Part shown: one piece after another, positions 34,380 to 43,798 of the stretch
How the letters are laid out: each line of letters starts with the position of its first letter
Position numbering within the stretch: the first letter of the stretch is position 1
Source of the DNA: Sinimarinibacterium arenosum
GTDB taxonomy: Bacteria; Pseudomonadota; Gammaproteobacteria; Nevskiales; Nevskiaceae
Reading direction: 5' to 3'
Length of the DNA stretch: 64,000 bases
Assembly: GCF_005047655.1 (NCBI RefSeq)
Contig: NZ_SUKF01000003.1
Span: 124,001-188,000, forward strand
The notes under the pieces: model-generated
The model's database searches: none
What the model was told of the DNA's origin: nothing
The model's input: the letters and a program-made list of their open reading frames with translations, nothing else
Program-made: the position numbers and the translations under genes

Positions 34380-37300
34380 ACGCCCAGCCGCATACACAGA
34401 TGCTCACTGCCATTCACTGGGTTCGTGACGAGCTGGAGCGCGCCATCACGCGCGCCCGCGCCGCGATCGATCACTACGCCGAATATGGCGGTGACCCGCT
34501 GCAGCTGCAGCAGGCCCATCAGGAGCTGTCCCAGGTTCGAGGTAGCGCCACCCTGATTCGCTGTCACGGACTCGCCGCGGTCGCCAGCGAGATGGCGCAG
34601 GCGCTGACCGATCTGATTCAGGGTCGCATCTCAGAGCCAGAGCCCTTGTACTCGGCGCTGCTGGGGGCTTCGATCCAGCTGACTGACTACGTTCAGGCAC
34701 TGGCCGACGGCATGCCGGACTGCGTGCTGGTGATGCAACCGGCGATCAACGAACTGCGCCTTTCGCGCGGCCAGCCGGTGCTGACCGAAAGTGAGCTGTT
34801 CGTGGCGCAGATGCAGGCGACCGGCGCCACATTGACGCCGGAGGCGTCTGCGCCCGAGGGTGATTCGATCGAGTTGCTGGCGCGACGCTACCTGCCGGTA
34901 TTCGAGGCATCGCTGCTGTCATGGATCCGGGATGGCGTGGACGCGCAGACTTCTGCTGCCCGCGCCGGCAAGATTGCCGAACAGCTTGCGCAGCGCGCGA
35001 CGCTGGCGCCTGTCCATCAGTTGTGGCGGGTGGCCGCAGCGGCGATGGAGGCCTATCTGGCACGCGGTCTGGGCAGTGCGCTGGAGCTTAAACGCCTGTT
35101 CGGCCGGCTGTCGGCTCCGCTGAAGACACTGGCAGAATCAGGGGAGGCGGAAGCCGCTGCACGCAGCGGAGAGCTGTCGTTGCCGCTGCTGTTCATGGTG
35201 GGCCGATCGACGACTCGGGGCGCGCGTGTCAGCGCAATTCGGGCGCAGTTCGGTCTGGACGATCTGCTGCCGGAACAGGCACGCGTCGAACAGCTGCGGC
35301 GACGTATTCATGGCCCGAGTACCGCTTTGCTGGGCAAGGTGTCGGATGAGATCCGCGCTGATTTCAGCCGGATCAAGGATCAGATCGATCTGGCGGTCCG
35401 CACCGGCGGCCACGCCGATCTGACGGCAACGGTTGATGGACTGCGCCACGTGGCCGACATTCTCGGCGCCTTGGGCTTGAGTCAACTGCGTCAGATCGTC
35501 AGCCGTCAGGGCGAACTGCTGAAGGAATCGGCGCAGCGGCCGGCGGATCCGGCGTTGTGGATGGAATTGGCGACCTCGATCCTCCGTGTCGAAAGCAGCC
35601 TCGAAGGGGCGCTGTTCAGGCAGATGCATCGAGCCGATGCGATCGCCGGCACGGAAGATACCGTTTCGGATGCCATTCCCGAACCGCGCGATCTGGCACA
35701 GGGGCGCGAGGCCCTGTATCGCGAGTTTCTGGTCAACCTGGCGCGCATCAAGACGGCGTTGGACGCGTACTTCAAGCACGTCACTGACGAGATTCCAGCA
35801 CCCAATGCCTGGTTCAACGAGATTGCATCCGGGTTTGCCGTTCTTGATCAGGTCAGGGCTGCCGATCTGGTGCGCCGTCTGCAGAAGGTCATTGCGGGTG
35901 ACGCGATCGCGCGCTTGCGTGAACAGAGTGGGCCGGCTGAGCACTTCGCTGATGCCGTCGCCGCCATCGAGTACTACATCGAGGCCGCCCGCGCGGGAGC
36001 GCCCGGCGCTGATGCGATCCTGGATCGTCTGGATGTTGCGATTGATGCGGTGGAAGCCGTTCCGGCCGTGGAGATTGCGGATACATCGGTGGCCGATGTC
36101 ACCGAAACGGTTGTGGATGAGGCGACGACGATCGATGAGGCGCCGGCCGTTGAAGACGCCGCGGACTTGCCCGAACCCGCTGCGGAGCCAACACCCGCGC
36201 CGGCTGCAGTCATGGCCGCCGGCGACGATGATCCGGAGATTCGCGAAATCTTCCTTGAAGAGGCCGACGAGGTCCGCGCGACCTTGCAGTCTGCCTACGC
36301 GAAATGGCATCGCGACAACCGCGACAACGAAGCGCTGAGTGTCCTGCGTCGGGCGTTCCACACACTCAAGGGCAGCGGCCGTACCGTCGGTGCACAGGCG
36401 ATCGGCGAGTTCGGCTGGGCGCTGGAAAACCTGCTGAACAAGTGTCTTGATGGTTCGCTGCCGGTCAGCAGCGGCATCGTTGAAACGGTCGGCGCTGCGG
36501 TTTCCGTGTTGCCGTCGTTGATCGAGTCGTTCCGTCAGCGTGAGCCGGCGCCGGATGCTGCCGCCACCCTGGCGCAGCGAGCGACCGACTATGCCGAAGG
36601 GCGCAATCCCGACGCCGGCAGCGAACCGGATATTGCAGCGGTCTTCCGCGAGGACGCGACCGAAAAGCTGGCCACGGTGTTCAGCTGGCTTGATTCTGCC
36701 GCCTACAGTACGGATCTGGGGATCGATCGAGATGCGGTGCGTGCGTTCCACACGATCCGGGGCGCCGCGCGGGTGGTTGATGCGCACGCAGTCAGTGAGC
36801 TGGCGGCGGCGCTGGAAGCGTATCTGGATGCCTGCGATGTCGCAGGCTTGCGCCTGAGTGGCGAGAGCCTGGCCTGCGTCAGCGAAGCCACGGCCACCTT
36901 GCGTGACTGGATTGGCGACGTCGGGAACGGGGCTCCGCTGGCGCATGACGCGGCACCGTGGCTCGAGCGGATCGGCCGCCTGCAGTCGGATGTGCCTGAA
37001 GACGCGGTTCAGGTCAGTGCCGATCGGCAGCTTGCCGAGGTCTTCGCGGTCGAAGCCTTCGAGCTGGTCGACAAGATCGAATCCCAGCTGCGCGAATGGT
37101 CGCAGGCACCGAACAATCAGCGTGCGGCTGGCGAGCTGAAAGTGATTTGCCACACCCTGGCCGGCGCTGCGCTGATGTCGCAGTGTCCCGCCATCGGGGC
37201 GCCGGCGAAGGCGCTGCAGCGCCAGTTTGACGCCGCTGCCGCAGCGGCGATTGTGCCCTCACCCGAGCAGTTCAGCGTCCTGCTCGGATTTTGCGAGACG

Positions 37301-40300
37301 CTGTTCCAGGCCCTGGACGCGTACCGCGAAGGTCGTCATGGCGACAGCGGCGAGCAGCTGACTGCGGACATCGACGCGTTGGGCTGGGCTGCGCGCGCTG
37401 CTGTCGTTGCCGATAACGTGGTGCCGGCATCGCCAGCCCCGGAAATCGCGGACAGTGTGGTGCAGTCGCTGGATCAGACCGAGTTCGAGCTCCAATCGGA
37501 GGCGAACGTAGCCGAGCCGATTTCCGGACCTGATTCGGGGCTCGTTGCGACGGAGTCACAGATCGAGCCTGTCGAAGCACCGGCGCAGGTTGCCGCAGCC
37601 GAAGACATCATCGAGATGCCGCCCGTGGCTGCGGATGATCAGTCTGAGCTCGAGTCCGAAGCTGTTGCGGGACTCGAACAGGCGTTGGACGGCGATGGCG
37701 TCGACGTTCAGTCCATGAGTATGGATGCTGCGCCGTTGTTGGCGGACGAACCCGATGCAGAACTGCTGGCGATTTTCCAGGCTGAATGCGAGGAATTGCT
37801 CGAAGGTCTGGACCAGAGTACGGCGGCGTTCGAGCGCAATCCAGCCGATGTCGGCGCGCTGGCCGAAATCAAACGCCTGTTGCACACACTGAAGGGCAGC
37901 GCGCGCGTCAGTGGTCTGAGCACGCTCGGCGAGGTCGCACATCAGCTGGAAAGTTTGTTTGAGCAGGCCGAGGCCGGCACGATTCCGGCACAGACGCAGT
38001 TCTTTGCCCGTGTGCAGAATGCCGTGGATGGTCTGCATCTGGCGCTTGACGATCTCAAACGCGGACTGATCCCCGATCTTTCGCAGCTGCTCGAGGAGTT
38101 GGCGCAGCCTCTGGCGAGCGATCAGGTCGTGGAATTGCCGCGGTCGGCGCTGGAGGCGGATATCGATACGGGGTCCTCCGCTGCGGTACTGACGGAAGTC
38201 CCTGATGCGGAGCTGCAGGCGGAATCGCTGGGTTCCGATGCCCCCATCGAGCTCGTCGAGTCGATCGAGATGATCGAGCCCGTCACCGAAGCAGGATTTG
38301 GCATTCCCGAGCCGGTGGCCACTCCAGCGCAGGAACGGCCTCCTGTGTCGAGGCCTCCGGCTGCTGCGCCGGTCGCGACGTCGGCGTCGGGTGCCGACGC
38401 ACTGGGGCTGGATGAGGAGCTCGTCCGCACTTTCGCGGGTGAGGCCGAGGAGTTGATGGAAGAGCTGGAGCGTGCGCTGCCGCGCTGGCAGGCGCTGCCT
38501 GGCGACTACACCCCGGCACGAGATCTGCTGCGTGCGCTGCATACCTTCAAGGGTGGCGCGCGCATGGCCGGTCTGCGCGCGATGGGCGACGCTGCGCATG
38601 AGCTCGAGTCCCTGATCGAGGGGCTCGAATATGCAGGCGAGCTCAATGTCGACGCCTTGAACGTCGTCGCCGGTGCTGTTTCGGGGCTGCGCCGTATGAC
38701 CGATCGCCTGGAACGCGGCGATTACGCCGTGCTGGTGACCGGCGAGCATGAGGACGAACAGGAGGAGGCGAGCTTCGAGGAGCTGCAGGCGCTGGCGGAC
38801 AGTGAATCGTTGCCGCCCGGCGGCGCGCGCGTTGTCACCGTCGATGAAATCGTTGCCGACGATCGTGCGGCTGAAACGATGCCGGATGTGCCGACACCGT
38901 TCGATGCGACTCCCATCGCAACCTGGGATCCCGCACTGTTCTGGCGGCCGGATGACGCGGAGGCCGGCTTGTTGCAGCAGCGTCGCGAGACTGCGCGCGT
39001 GCCGGTGGAAGCACTCGACAAGATGCTCAACGAAGCCGGCGAGATCTCGATCTACCGCTCGCGTCTGGAGGAGCACAACTCGGGAATCGAAGCGCAGCTG
39101 GATGATCTGTCGCAGGCGATTTCACGCGTGCGTGATCAGCTGCGACAGCTGGATATCGAGACCGAAGCCCAGATCGCCGCACGCGGTCTGAACCAGATGG
39201 AGAGCGAGCGCGAAGGGGCTGGCGAGTTCGATCCGCTGGAGATGGATCGCTACACCCGCATGCAGGAGCTTTCGCGCGCGCTGTCCGAGTCGGTCAGCGA
39301 TTTGTCGGCTGTACACGCGTCGCTGGATCAACTGGCCAGTGAGGCCACCACGATCCTGCTGCAGCAGGGGCGCATCAACACCGAAGTGCAGCAGGGCCTG
39401 ATGCGAACGCTGATGGTGCCGTTCTCGCGCCAGATCGCACGTCTGCAGCGTGTGGTGCAGCAGACCTCGCAGGAAAATGGCAAGCGCGTCGAGCTGGTGT
39501 TCGACGGCGCGGAAGCCGAGCTGGATCGCAACGTGCTGGAACGGATGACGGCGCCGCTGGAGCATCTGCTGCGCAATGCCGTGATTCACGGCATCGAATC
39601 TCCGCAGCAGCGCGACAGTGTCGGCAAGCCGGCGACGGGTCGTATTGCGGTGTCCTTGTGGCGTGAAGGCTCGCAACTGTTGATCGAGCTGTCCGACGAC
39701 GGCCGCGGCCTGGATCTGCAGGCGATACGCCAGACCGCGGTGCGCCGCGGGCTGATGCCCGAGGACGTCGAAATTGGCGACGACGAAGCGGCGCAGTACA
39801 TCTTCATGCCGGGCTTCTCGACCGCGCGTGCGCTGACCCAGGATGCCGGCCGCGGCGTCGGCATGGATGTTGTGGCGTCCGAGGTCAAGCAGCTCGGCGG
39901 AACCCTGGAGCTGGCATCCGAGTGGGGCAAGGGCGCGCGCTTTACCGTGCGCCTGCCGTTGACGCTGGCGATTTCGCAGTCACTGCTGGTCGGCGCGGGG
40001 AACGAGTCGTATGCGATTCCGCTGCCGAGCATTACCGGCATCACACGGTTCGCCCGTGATCAGCTTGATGCGCTGCTGGCGGATGACAGCCCGGGGCTCG
40101 ACTATGGCGGGCACAGCTATCGGCTGATGCATCTGGCCGATCTGGTGGGTGTCCCACGAGATTCCGGCACTGAGCAGAAGACACTGCATGCAATTCTGGT
40201 GCGCATGCCGGAAAGTTTTGGCGGCGAGCAGCGACGCGTCGCGGTGGTGGTCGACACGCTGGTCGGCAGCCGCGAAATCGTATCGAAGGCAGTCGGGCCG

Positions 40301-40843
40301 CAGATCAGCGCGATTCCGGGCATCAGCGGCGCCACAATTCTTGCGGATGGACGCGTCGTATTGATTCTTGACGTGCCGGCGCTGGTGCAGGATCACGCGC
40401 GCCGGATTCTGCGCATGCAGGCGGCACCGCAGGTGGCCGGGCCGGCGCAGGCCCCGGAAGAGGCGAAGCGCGAGCTGATCATGGTGGTCGACGATTCGAT
40501 CACGATCCGCCGCGTCACCGAGCGCCTGTTGCTCAAGCAGGGCTACGACGTGATCACTGCGAAGGACGGCCTCGATGCGATGGCGCAGCTACAGACCGAG
40601 CGTCCGCTGGCGATTCTGCTGGATATCGAGATGCCCCGTGCCAATGGGTTCGAGGTTGCGACTTTCGTGCGCAATACACCCGTGATCGCCAATACACCGA
40701 TCATCATGATCACCTCGCGATCGGGCGAGAAACATCGTGAACATGCCGCAGCGATTGGTGTTGAGCGTTATCTGATCAAGCCGTTCCAGGAAGATCAGCT
40801 GCTCGAACAGCTGCGTGAAGTGATTGCCGGAGCCGCTGCATGA
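34376..40843 (+). CDS. chpA: giant Hpt/CheA hybrid histidine kinase ChpA (PilL)
   Basis: A 2155-residue kinase of the twitching chemosensory system. Five clear histidine phosphotransfer domains have their histidines at residues 662 (HTLKGSGR), 792 (HTIRGAAR), 926 (HTLAGAAL), 1170 (HTLKGSAR) and 1389 (HTFKGGAR). A degenerate Hpt-like bundle opens the protein around His48. Ala/Glu/Pro-rich linkers separate the domains. The CheA core follows: dimerisation (VPVEALDKMLNEAGE), ATPase (LLRNAVIHGIESPQ, DDGRGLD, GRGVGMDVV), CheW-like domain, and a C-terminal receiver with Asp2083 (LLDIEMPRANG). The ATG at 34376 overlaps pilI. Confidence 0.95.
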   Translation: MNAQPHTQMLTAIHWVRDELERAITRARAAIDHYAEYGGDPLQLQQAHQELSQVRGSATLIRCHGLAAVASEMAQALTDLIQGRISEPEPLYSALLGASIQLTDYVQALADGMPDCVLVMQPAINELRLSRGQPVLTESELFVAQMQATGATLTPEASAPEGDSIELLARRYLPVFEASLLSWIRDGVDAQTSAARAGKIAEQLAQRATLAPVHQLWRVAAAAMEAYLARGLGSALELKRLFGRLSAPLKTLAESGEAEAAARSGELSLPLLFMVGRSTTRGARVSAIRAQFGLDDLLPEQARVEQLRRRIHGPSTALLGKVSDEIRADFSRIKDQIDLAVRTGGHADLTATVDGLRHVADILGALGLSQLRQIVSRQGELLKESAQRPADPALWMELATSILRVESSLEGALFRQMHRADAIAGTEDTVSDAIPEPRDLAQGREALYREFLVNLARIKTALDAYFKHVTDEIPAPNAWFNEIASGFAVLDQVRAADLVRRLQKVIAGDAIARLREQSGPAEHFADAVAAIEYYIEAARAGAPGADAILDRLDVAIDAVEAVPAVEIADTSVADVTETVVDEATTIDEAPAVEDAADLPEPAAEPTPAPAAVMAAGDDDPEIREIFLEEADEVRATLQSAYAKWHRDNRDNEALSVLRRAFHTLKGSGRTVGAQAIGEFGWALENLLNKCLDGSLPVSSGIVETVGAAVSVLPSLIESFRQREPAPDAAATLAQRATDYAEGRNPDAGSEPDIAAVFREDATEKLATVFSWLDSAAYSTDLGIDRDAVRAFHTIRGAARVVDAHAVSELAAALEAYLDACDVAGLRLSGESLACVSEATATLRDWIGDVGNGAPLAHDAAPWLERIGRLQSDVPEDAVQVSADRQLAEVFAVEAFELVDKIESQLREWSQAPNNQRAAGELKVICHTLAGAALMSQCPAIGAPAKALQRQFDAAAAAAIVPSPEQFSVLLGFCETLFQALDAYREGRHGDSGEQLTADIDALGWAARAAVVADNVVPASPAPEIADSVVQSLDQTEFELQSEANVAEPISGPDSGLVATESQIEPVEAPAQVAAAEDIIEMPPVAADDQSELESEAVAGLEQALDGDGVDVQSMSMDAAPLLADEPDAELLAIFQAECEELLEGLDQSTAAFERNPADVGALAEIKRLLHTLKGSARVSGLSTLGEVAHQLESLFEQAEAGTIPAQTQFFARVQNAVDGLHLALDDLKRGLIPDLSQLLEELAQPLASDQVVELPRSALEADIDTGSSAAVLTEVPDAELQAESLGSDAPIELVESIEMIEPVTEAGFGIPEPVATPAQERPPVSRPPAAAPVATSASGADALGLDEELVRTFAGEAEELMEELERALPRWQALPGDYTPARDLLRALHTFKGGARMAGLRAMGDAAHELESLIEGLEYAGELNVDALNVVAGAVSGLRRMTDRLERGDYAVLVTGEHEDEQEEASFEELQALADSESLPPGGARVVTVDEIVADDRAAETMPDVPTPFDATPIATWDPALFWRPDDAEAGLLQQRRETARVPVEALDKMLNEAGEISIYRSRLEEHNSGIEAQLDDLSQAISRVRDQLRQLDIETEAQIAARGLNQMESEREGAGEFDPLEMDRYTRMQELSRALSESVSDLSAVHASLDQLASEATTILLQQGRINTEVQQGLMRTLMVPFSRQIARLQRVVQQTSQENGKRVELVFDGAEAELDRNVLERMTAPLEHLLRNAVIHGIESPQQRDSVGKPATGRIAVSLWREGSQLLIELSDDGRGLDLQAIRQTAVRRGLMPEDVEIGDDEAAQYIFMPGFSTARALTQDAGRGVGMDVVASEVKQLGGTLELASEWGKGARFTVRLPLTLAISQSLLVGAGNESYAIPLPSITGITRFARDQLDALLADDSPGLDYGGHSYRLMHLADLVGVPRDSGTEQKTLHAILVRMPESFGGEQRRVAVVVDTLVGSREIVSKAVGPQISAIPGISGATILADGRVVLILDVPALVQDHARRILRMQAAPQVAGPAQAPEEAKRELIMVVDDSITIRRVTERLLLKQGYDVITAKDGLDAMAQLQTERPLAILLDIEMPRANGFEVATFVRNTPVIANTPIIMITSRSGEKHREHAAAIGVERYLIKPFQEDQLLEQLREVIAGAAA

Positions 40844-41304
40844 CGCGCGAACAGATCTATGCGGCGCTGATTGCGATTGATGGCGATCATCTGTTGCTGC
40901 CCAATGCCGCGGTCGCGGAAGTTCTGGGCAACGATGCCCTGGTGCCGTCGCTGAAGACGCCACCATGGCTGCGCGGAACCTGCGCATGGAACAGCCGGCA
41001 GATTCCGGTGCTGTGTTTCGAGCAGCTGGCGGGAGCGGCCACGGCCGGTGATGCGCGTCGCCAGCGCATTGTCGTGCTGCATTCGCCGGGACGTCATCTT
41101 CCATCGGGTAATCTGGCGGTGTTATCCCAGGGCTATCCGCATCTGGTCACCTTGAACCGAACCGCACTCGAATCTGTCCCCTTGCGCGAAACCGACCGCG
41201 ACGATCTGATCTTGTCGCGCGTCCGCATTGCCAGTCAGCAGGCATTGATTCCGGACCTGGAAACCATCGAGGCCGAGATCGTCCGCGCGCAGATGGTGTC
41301 TTGA
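40840..41304 (+). CDS. chpC: CheW-domain protein ChpC-like
   Basis: A 154-residue single CheW-like domain (LLLPNAAVAEVLGNDALV, WLRGTCAWNSRQIPVLCFEQL). It overlaps the end of chpA by 4 nt (ATGA) and is likely the second adaptor of the Pil-Chp complex, matching ChpC in Pseudomonas. Sequence conservation is low, so the name rests on position and domain. The genes pilK (methyltransferase) and chpB (methylesterase) do not accompany it. Confidence 0.82.
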   Translation: MTREQIYAALIAIDGDHLLLPNAAVAEVLGNDALVPSLKTPPWLRGTCAWNSRQIPVLCFEQLAGAATAGDARRQRIVVLHSPGRHLPSGNLAVLSQGYPHLVTLNRTALESVPLRETDRDDLILSRVRIASQQALIPDLETIEAEIVRAQMVS

Positions 41305-41323
41305 GGCTGCATCCCCCCCTTCA

Positions 41324-42256
41324 ATGAATCCATCCGATACGCCGTCGCGCTATGCGCGCATGTCCATTGTGGCCGCACTGTCGACCATGGCGCTTAAATT
41401 CGGTGCATGGTGGATGACCGGGTCGGTCGGGCTGCTGTCCGATGCCATGGAGAGCATCGTCAATCTCAGCGCTGCGATGATGGCGCTGTGGCTGTTGCGC
41501 GTCGCCGCGCGCCCGGCGGATAGCGACCATAGCTACGGACATGGCAAGGCCGAGTATTTCGCCGGCGCCTTCGAAGGTGCCATGATCGCGGTGGCTGCAT
41601 TGTCGATCGCGTGGGCGGCGTGGCCACGGTTGCTGGCGCCGCAGCCGCTGGAGCAGACCGGAATCGGGCTGGCGATCTGCGCGGTGGCGGCCGGCATCAA
41701 CTGGGGTGTTGCGGCTGCGATGCTGAAGGCGTCCAAGCGGCACCGCTCGCTGACCTTGAAGGCGGACGCGCATCATCTGATGACGGACGTCTGGACTTCG
41801 GGCGGCGTCATCATCGGCGTCGCGCTGGTCGGCGTGACCGGATGGCTCATTCTGGATCCGCTGCTGGCTTTCGCTGTTGCGATCAATATTCTCTGGACCA
41901 GTGTGCGGCTGTTGCGTGAATCGGCCGAAGGGTTGATGGACGCAGCTTGGCCTGATGCCGAACGGACCAAGCTGAACCAAATCCTCGACGAGTTCCGCGG
42001 CAGCGGCATCGACTTTCATGCGGTACGCACCCGACGTTCGGGCGCGCTGCACTTCGTTTCATTTCATGTGCTGGTCCCAGGCGCATGGAGCGTGCAGCGG
42101 GGCCATGATTTCGTCGAGCAGGTCGAGTCGCGGATCAGCGAAGAGATGGCCCCGGTCAGCGTGCTGACCCATCTGGAACCGATCGAGGATCCGCTGGCCC
42201 ATGACGATCAGATGCTGGGGCGCGAACCGCAAAAGTCAGCCGGGGAGGGCATTTGA
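41324..42256 (+). CDS. cation diffusion facilitator (FieF-like)
   Basis: A 310-residue inner-membrane metal/proton antiporter with six helices and a C-terminal cytosolic domain. Metal-site residues are visible in LLSDAMESIVN (helix 2), the following SYGHGKAEYFAG, and DAHHLMTDVWTSGG (helix 5), where the HxxxD pattern favours Zn or Fe as substrate. It starts 19 nt after chpC and overlaps the next gene by 4 nt. Confidence 0.92.
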   Translation: MNPSDTPSRYARMSIVAALSTMALKFGAWWMTGSVGLLSDAMESIVNLSAAMMALWLLRVAARPADSDHSYGHGKAEYFAGAFEGAMIAVAALSIAWAAWPRLLAPQPLEQTGIGLAICAVAAGINWGVAAAMLKASKRHRSLTLKADAHHLMTDVWTSGGVIIGVALVGVTGWLILDPLLAFAVAINILWTSVRLLRESAEGLMDAAWPDAERTKLNQILDEFRGSGIDFHAVRTRRSGALHFVSFHVLVPGAWSVQRGHDFVEQVESRISEEMAPVSVLTHLEPIEDPLAHDDQMLGREPQKSAGEGI

Positions 42257-42726
42257 GCACGCTGTTGACGCCGCCGTTGATGGATGGCGTCGGCACGATT
42301 GCCCATGTGATCCAGCTGGCGGTGGCTCCTGTCTTTCTGCTGACCGGCGTCGGTGCCATTCTGGGTGTCCTGGCCAACCGTCTGGCGCGCGTGGTCGATC
42401 GCGCGCGCAGCCTCGAGCTGCGCCGGGCCGCCGCTGACGGGGATGCGGCCCGGCGACTGGATGTGCAACTGCTGACCTTGTCGTTGCGCGCCAAGCTGAT
42501 CGGTCGCGCGATCACCCTGTGCACCTTGACCGCATTGCTGGTCGCCAGCGTGATCATCACCTTGTTTCTGGGCGCGTTCGTTCCATTCGATCTGACGGTA
42601 CCGGTCGCCGCCATGTTCATACTGGCGATGCTGTCCCTGATTGCCGCGTTGATCGGCTTTCTGCGTGAAGTGTTCATGGCGACACGCAGTTTGCGCATCG
42701 ACAGCGGGTCTCCCTCGGGCACCTGA
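42253..42726 (+). CDS. DUF2721 membrane protein
   Basis: A 157-residue protein with three membrane helices and the DUF2721 pattern: APVFLLTGVGAILGVLANRLARVVDRARSLE, a short charged loop, then two helices. Function is unknown. The TTG start overlaps the previous stop (TTGA) and is backed by the Shine-Dalgarno GGGGAGG about 5 nt upstream. It is part of the 41.3-43.2 kb run. Confidence 0.82.
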   Translation: MSTLLTPPLMDGVGTIAHVIQLAVAPVFLLTGVGAILGVLANRLARVVDRARSLELRRAAADGDAARRLDVQLLTLSLRAKLIGRAITLCTLTALLVASVIITLFLGAFVPFDLTVPVAAMFILAMLSLIAALIGFLREVFMATRSLRIDSGSPSGT

Positions 42727-42746
42727 CCAGGCCCCGTCCACCGCGC

Positions 42747-43160
42747 ATGGATCTGATTGCCAACATCGACATTGATGATCTCGCGCGGGGCATCCGGTTC
42801 TATTGCGATGGCCTTGGACTCAGCGTGCGGCGTCGTTTTGGCGAATCCGGGGTTGAGCTGGAAGGTGCATCGGCCGCTTTGTTCCTGCTGGTCAAGCCTG
42901 TGGGGAGCCGGCCATTGCCGCAGGGCGACGCACGACGTGACTACCAGCGTCACTGGACGCCTGTGCATCTGGATTTCGTTGTCGAGGATCTGGATGGGGC
43001 GATCGAGCGTGCGTTGGCAGGCGGGGGAGCACTGGAATCCGCGCAGAAGACACATCGCTGGGGTCGCATCGCGCAGCTGAGCGATCCGTTTGGTCACGGC
43101 ATCTGTCTGATCCAGTTTCTGAACCGGGGCTACGACGAAATCGCCGCAGATCCGGATTGA
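42747..43160 (+). CDS. VOC-superfamily (glyoxalase-like) protein
   Basis: A 137-residue single-domain protein of the vicinal-oxygen-chelate fold: NIDIDDLARGIRFYCDGLGL at the start, then HLDFVVEDLDGAIERALAGG and LSDPFGHGICLIQF. Substrate unknown; members include glyoxalase I, dioxygenases and drug-resistance proteins. It follows the DUF2721 gene by 20 nt on the same strand. Confidence 0.85.
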   Translation: MDLIANIDIDDLARGIRFYCDGLGLSVRRRFGESGVELEGASAALFLLVKPVGSRPLPQGDARRDYQRHWTPVHLDFVVEDLDGAIERALAGGGALESAQKTHRWGRIAQLSDPFGHGICLIQFLNRGYDEIAADPD

Positions 43161-43202
43161 GCGCGGCAGAGCCGCGACACCCAGTACTCACGGAGGAAGG
43201 TT

Positions 43203-43718
43203 ATGACCGGCAGCACGATTTCGATGTATACGCAGTCAGTCCCGCTGTTGCAGCGCGCGCTGGGCAGTCTGGCGCAGATCCTGCGCAAGGCACAGGCGCA
43301 TGCGGAGGCGCGCAAGATCGATCCGCAGGTTCTGCTGTCCAGCCGTCTGTATCCGGACATGTTTGCGCTGGCGCGTCAGGTCCAGATTGCCACCGACACC
43401 GCCAAAGGCTGCGCCGCGCGTCTGGCCGGCGAGGAGCCGCCGTCCTACGAGGACACAGAATCGACCTTTGACGAACTGCAGGCGCGGATTGTGCGCACGC
43501 TCGACTATCTGCAGAGCTTCCGGCCGGAGCAGATCGAGGGTTCCGAGCAGCGCGAGGTCACGCTGAAGTTGCGCAGTGGGCCCATCCAGTTCACCGGACT
43601 CAGCTACCTGAACGGATTCGTGCTGCCGAACATCTACTTCCACGTGACCACGGCATACGCGATCCTGCGCCACAACGGCGTGGAGCTCGGCAAACTCGAC
43701 TATCTCGGTCAGCCCTGA
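43203..43718 (+). CDS. DUF1993 family protein
   Basis: A 171-residue cytosolic helical protein. MYTQSVPLLQRALGSLAQILRKA at the start, LYPDMFALARQVQIATDTAKGCAARLAG and FTGLSYLNGFVLPNIYFHVTTAYAILRHNG in split form match DUF1993, related to DinB-like four-helix bundles. Function unknown. The AGGAAGG upstream of the ATG supports the start. It closes the plus-strand run and is followed by a hairpin terminator. Confidence 0.85.
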   Translation: MTGSTISMYTQSVPLLQRALGSLAQILRKAQAHAEARKIDPQVLLSSRLYPDMFALARQVQIATDTAKGCAARLAGEEPPSYEDTESTFDELQARIVRTLDYLQSFRPEQIEGSEQREVTLKLRSGPIQFTGLSYLNGFVLPNIYFHVTTAYAILRHNGVELGKLDYLGQP

Positions 43719-43726
43719 GACGTCAA

Positions 43727-43760
43727 TCGCCCCGGCCTTGCGGTCGGGGCGATGTTTCTG
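43727..43760 (+). terminator. terminator after the DUF1993 gene
   Basis: An 11-bp stem with one G-T pair (43727-43737 with 43742-43752) and the loop TTGC, followed by TGTTTCTG. It is 9 nt after the stop codon and faces the convergent subtilase gene. Confidence 0.65.
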
Positions 43761-43798
43761 ACGGTCGATTCCGCCAGGGGTGGCGGATCACTGCTGAC

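Noticed and set aside
37556-39076. Minus-strand open frame of 506 codons inside chpA
   Set aside because: It is fully antisense to the Hpt/CheA region, Arg/Gln/His-rich and without any recognisable motif.
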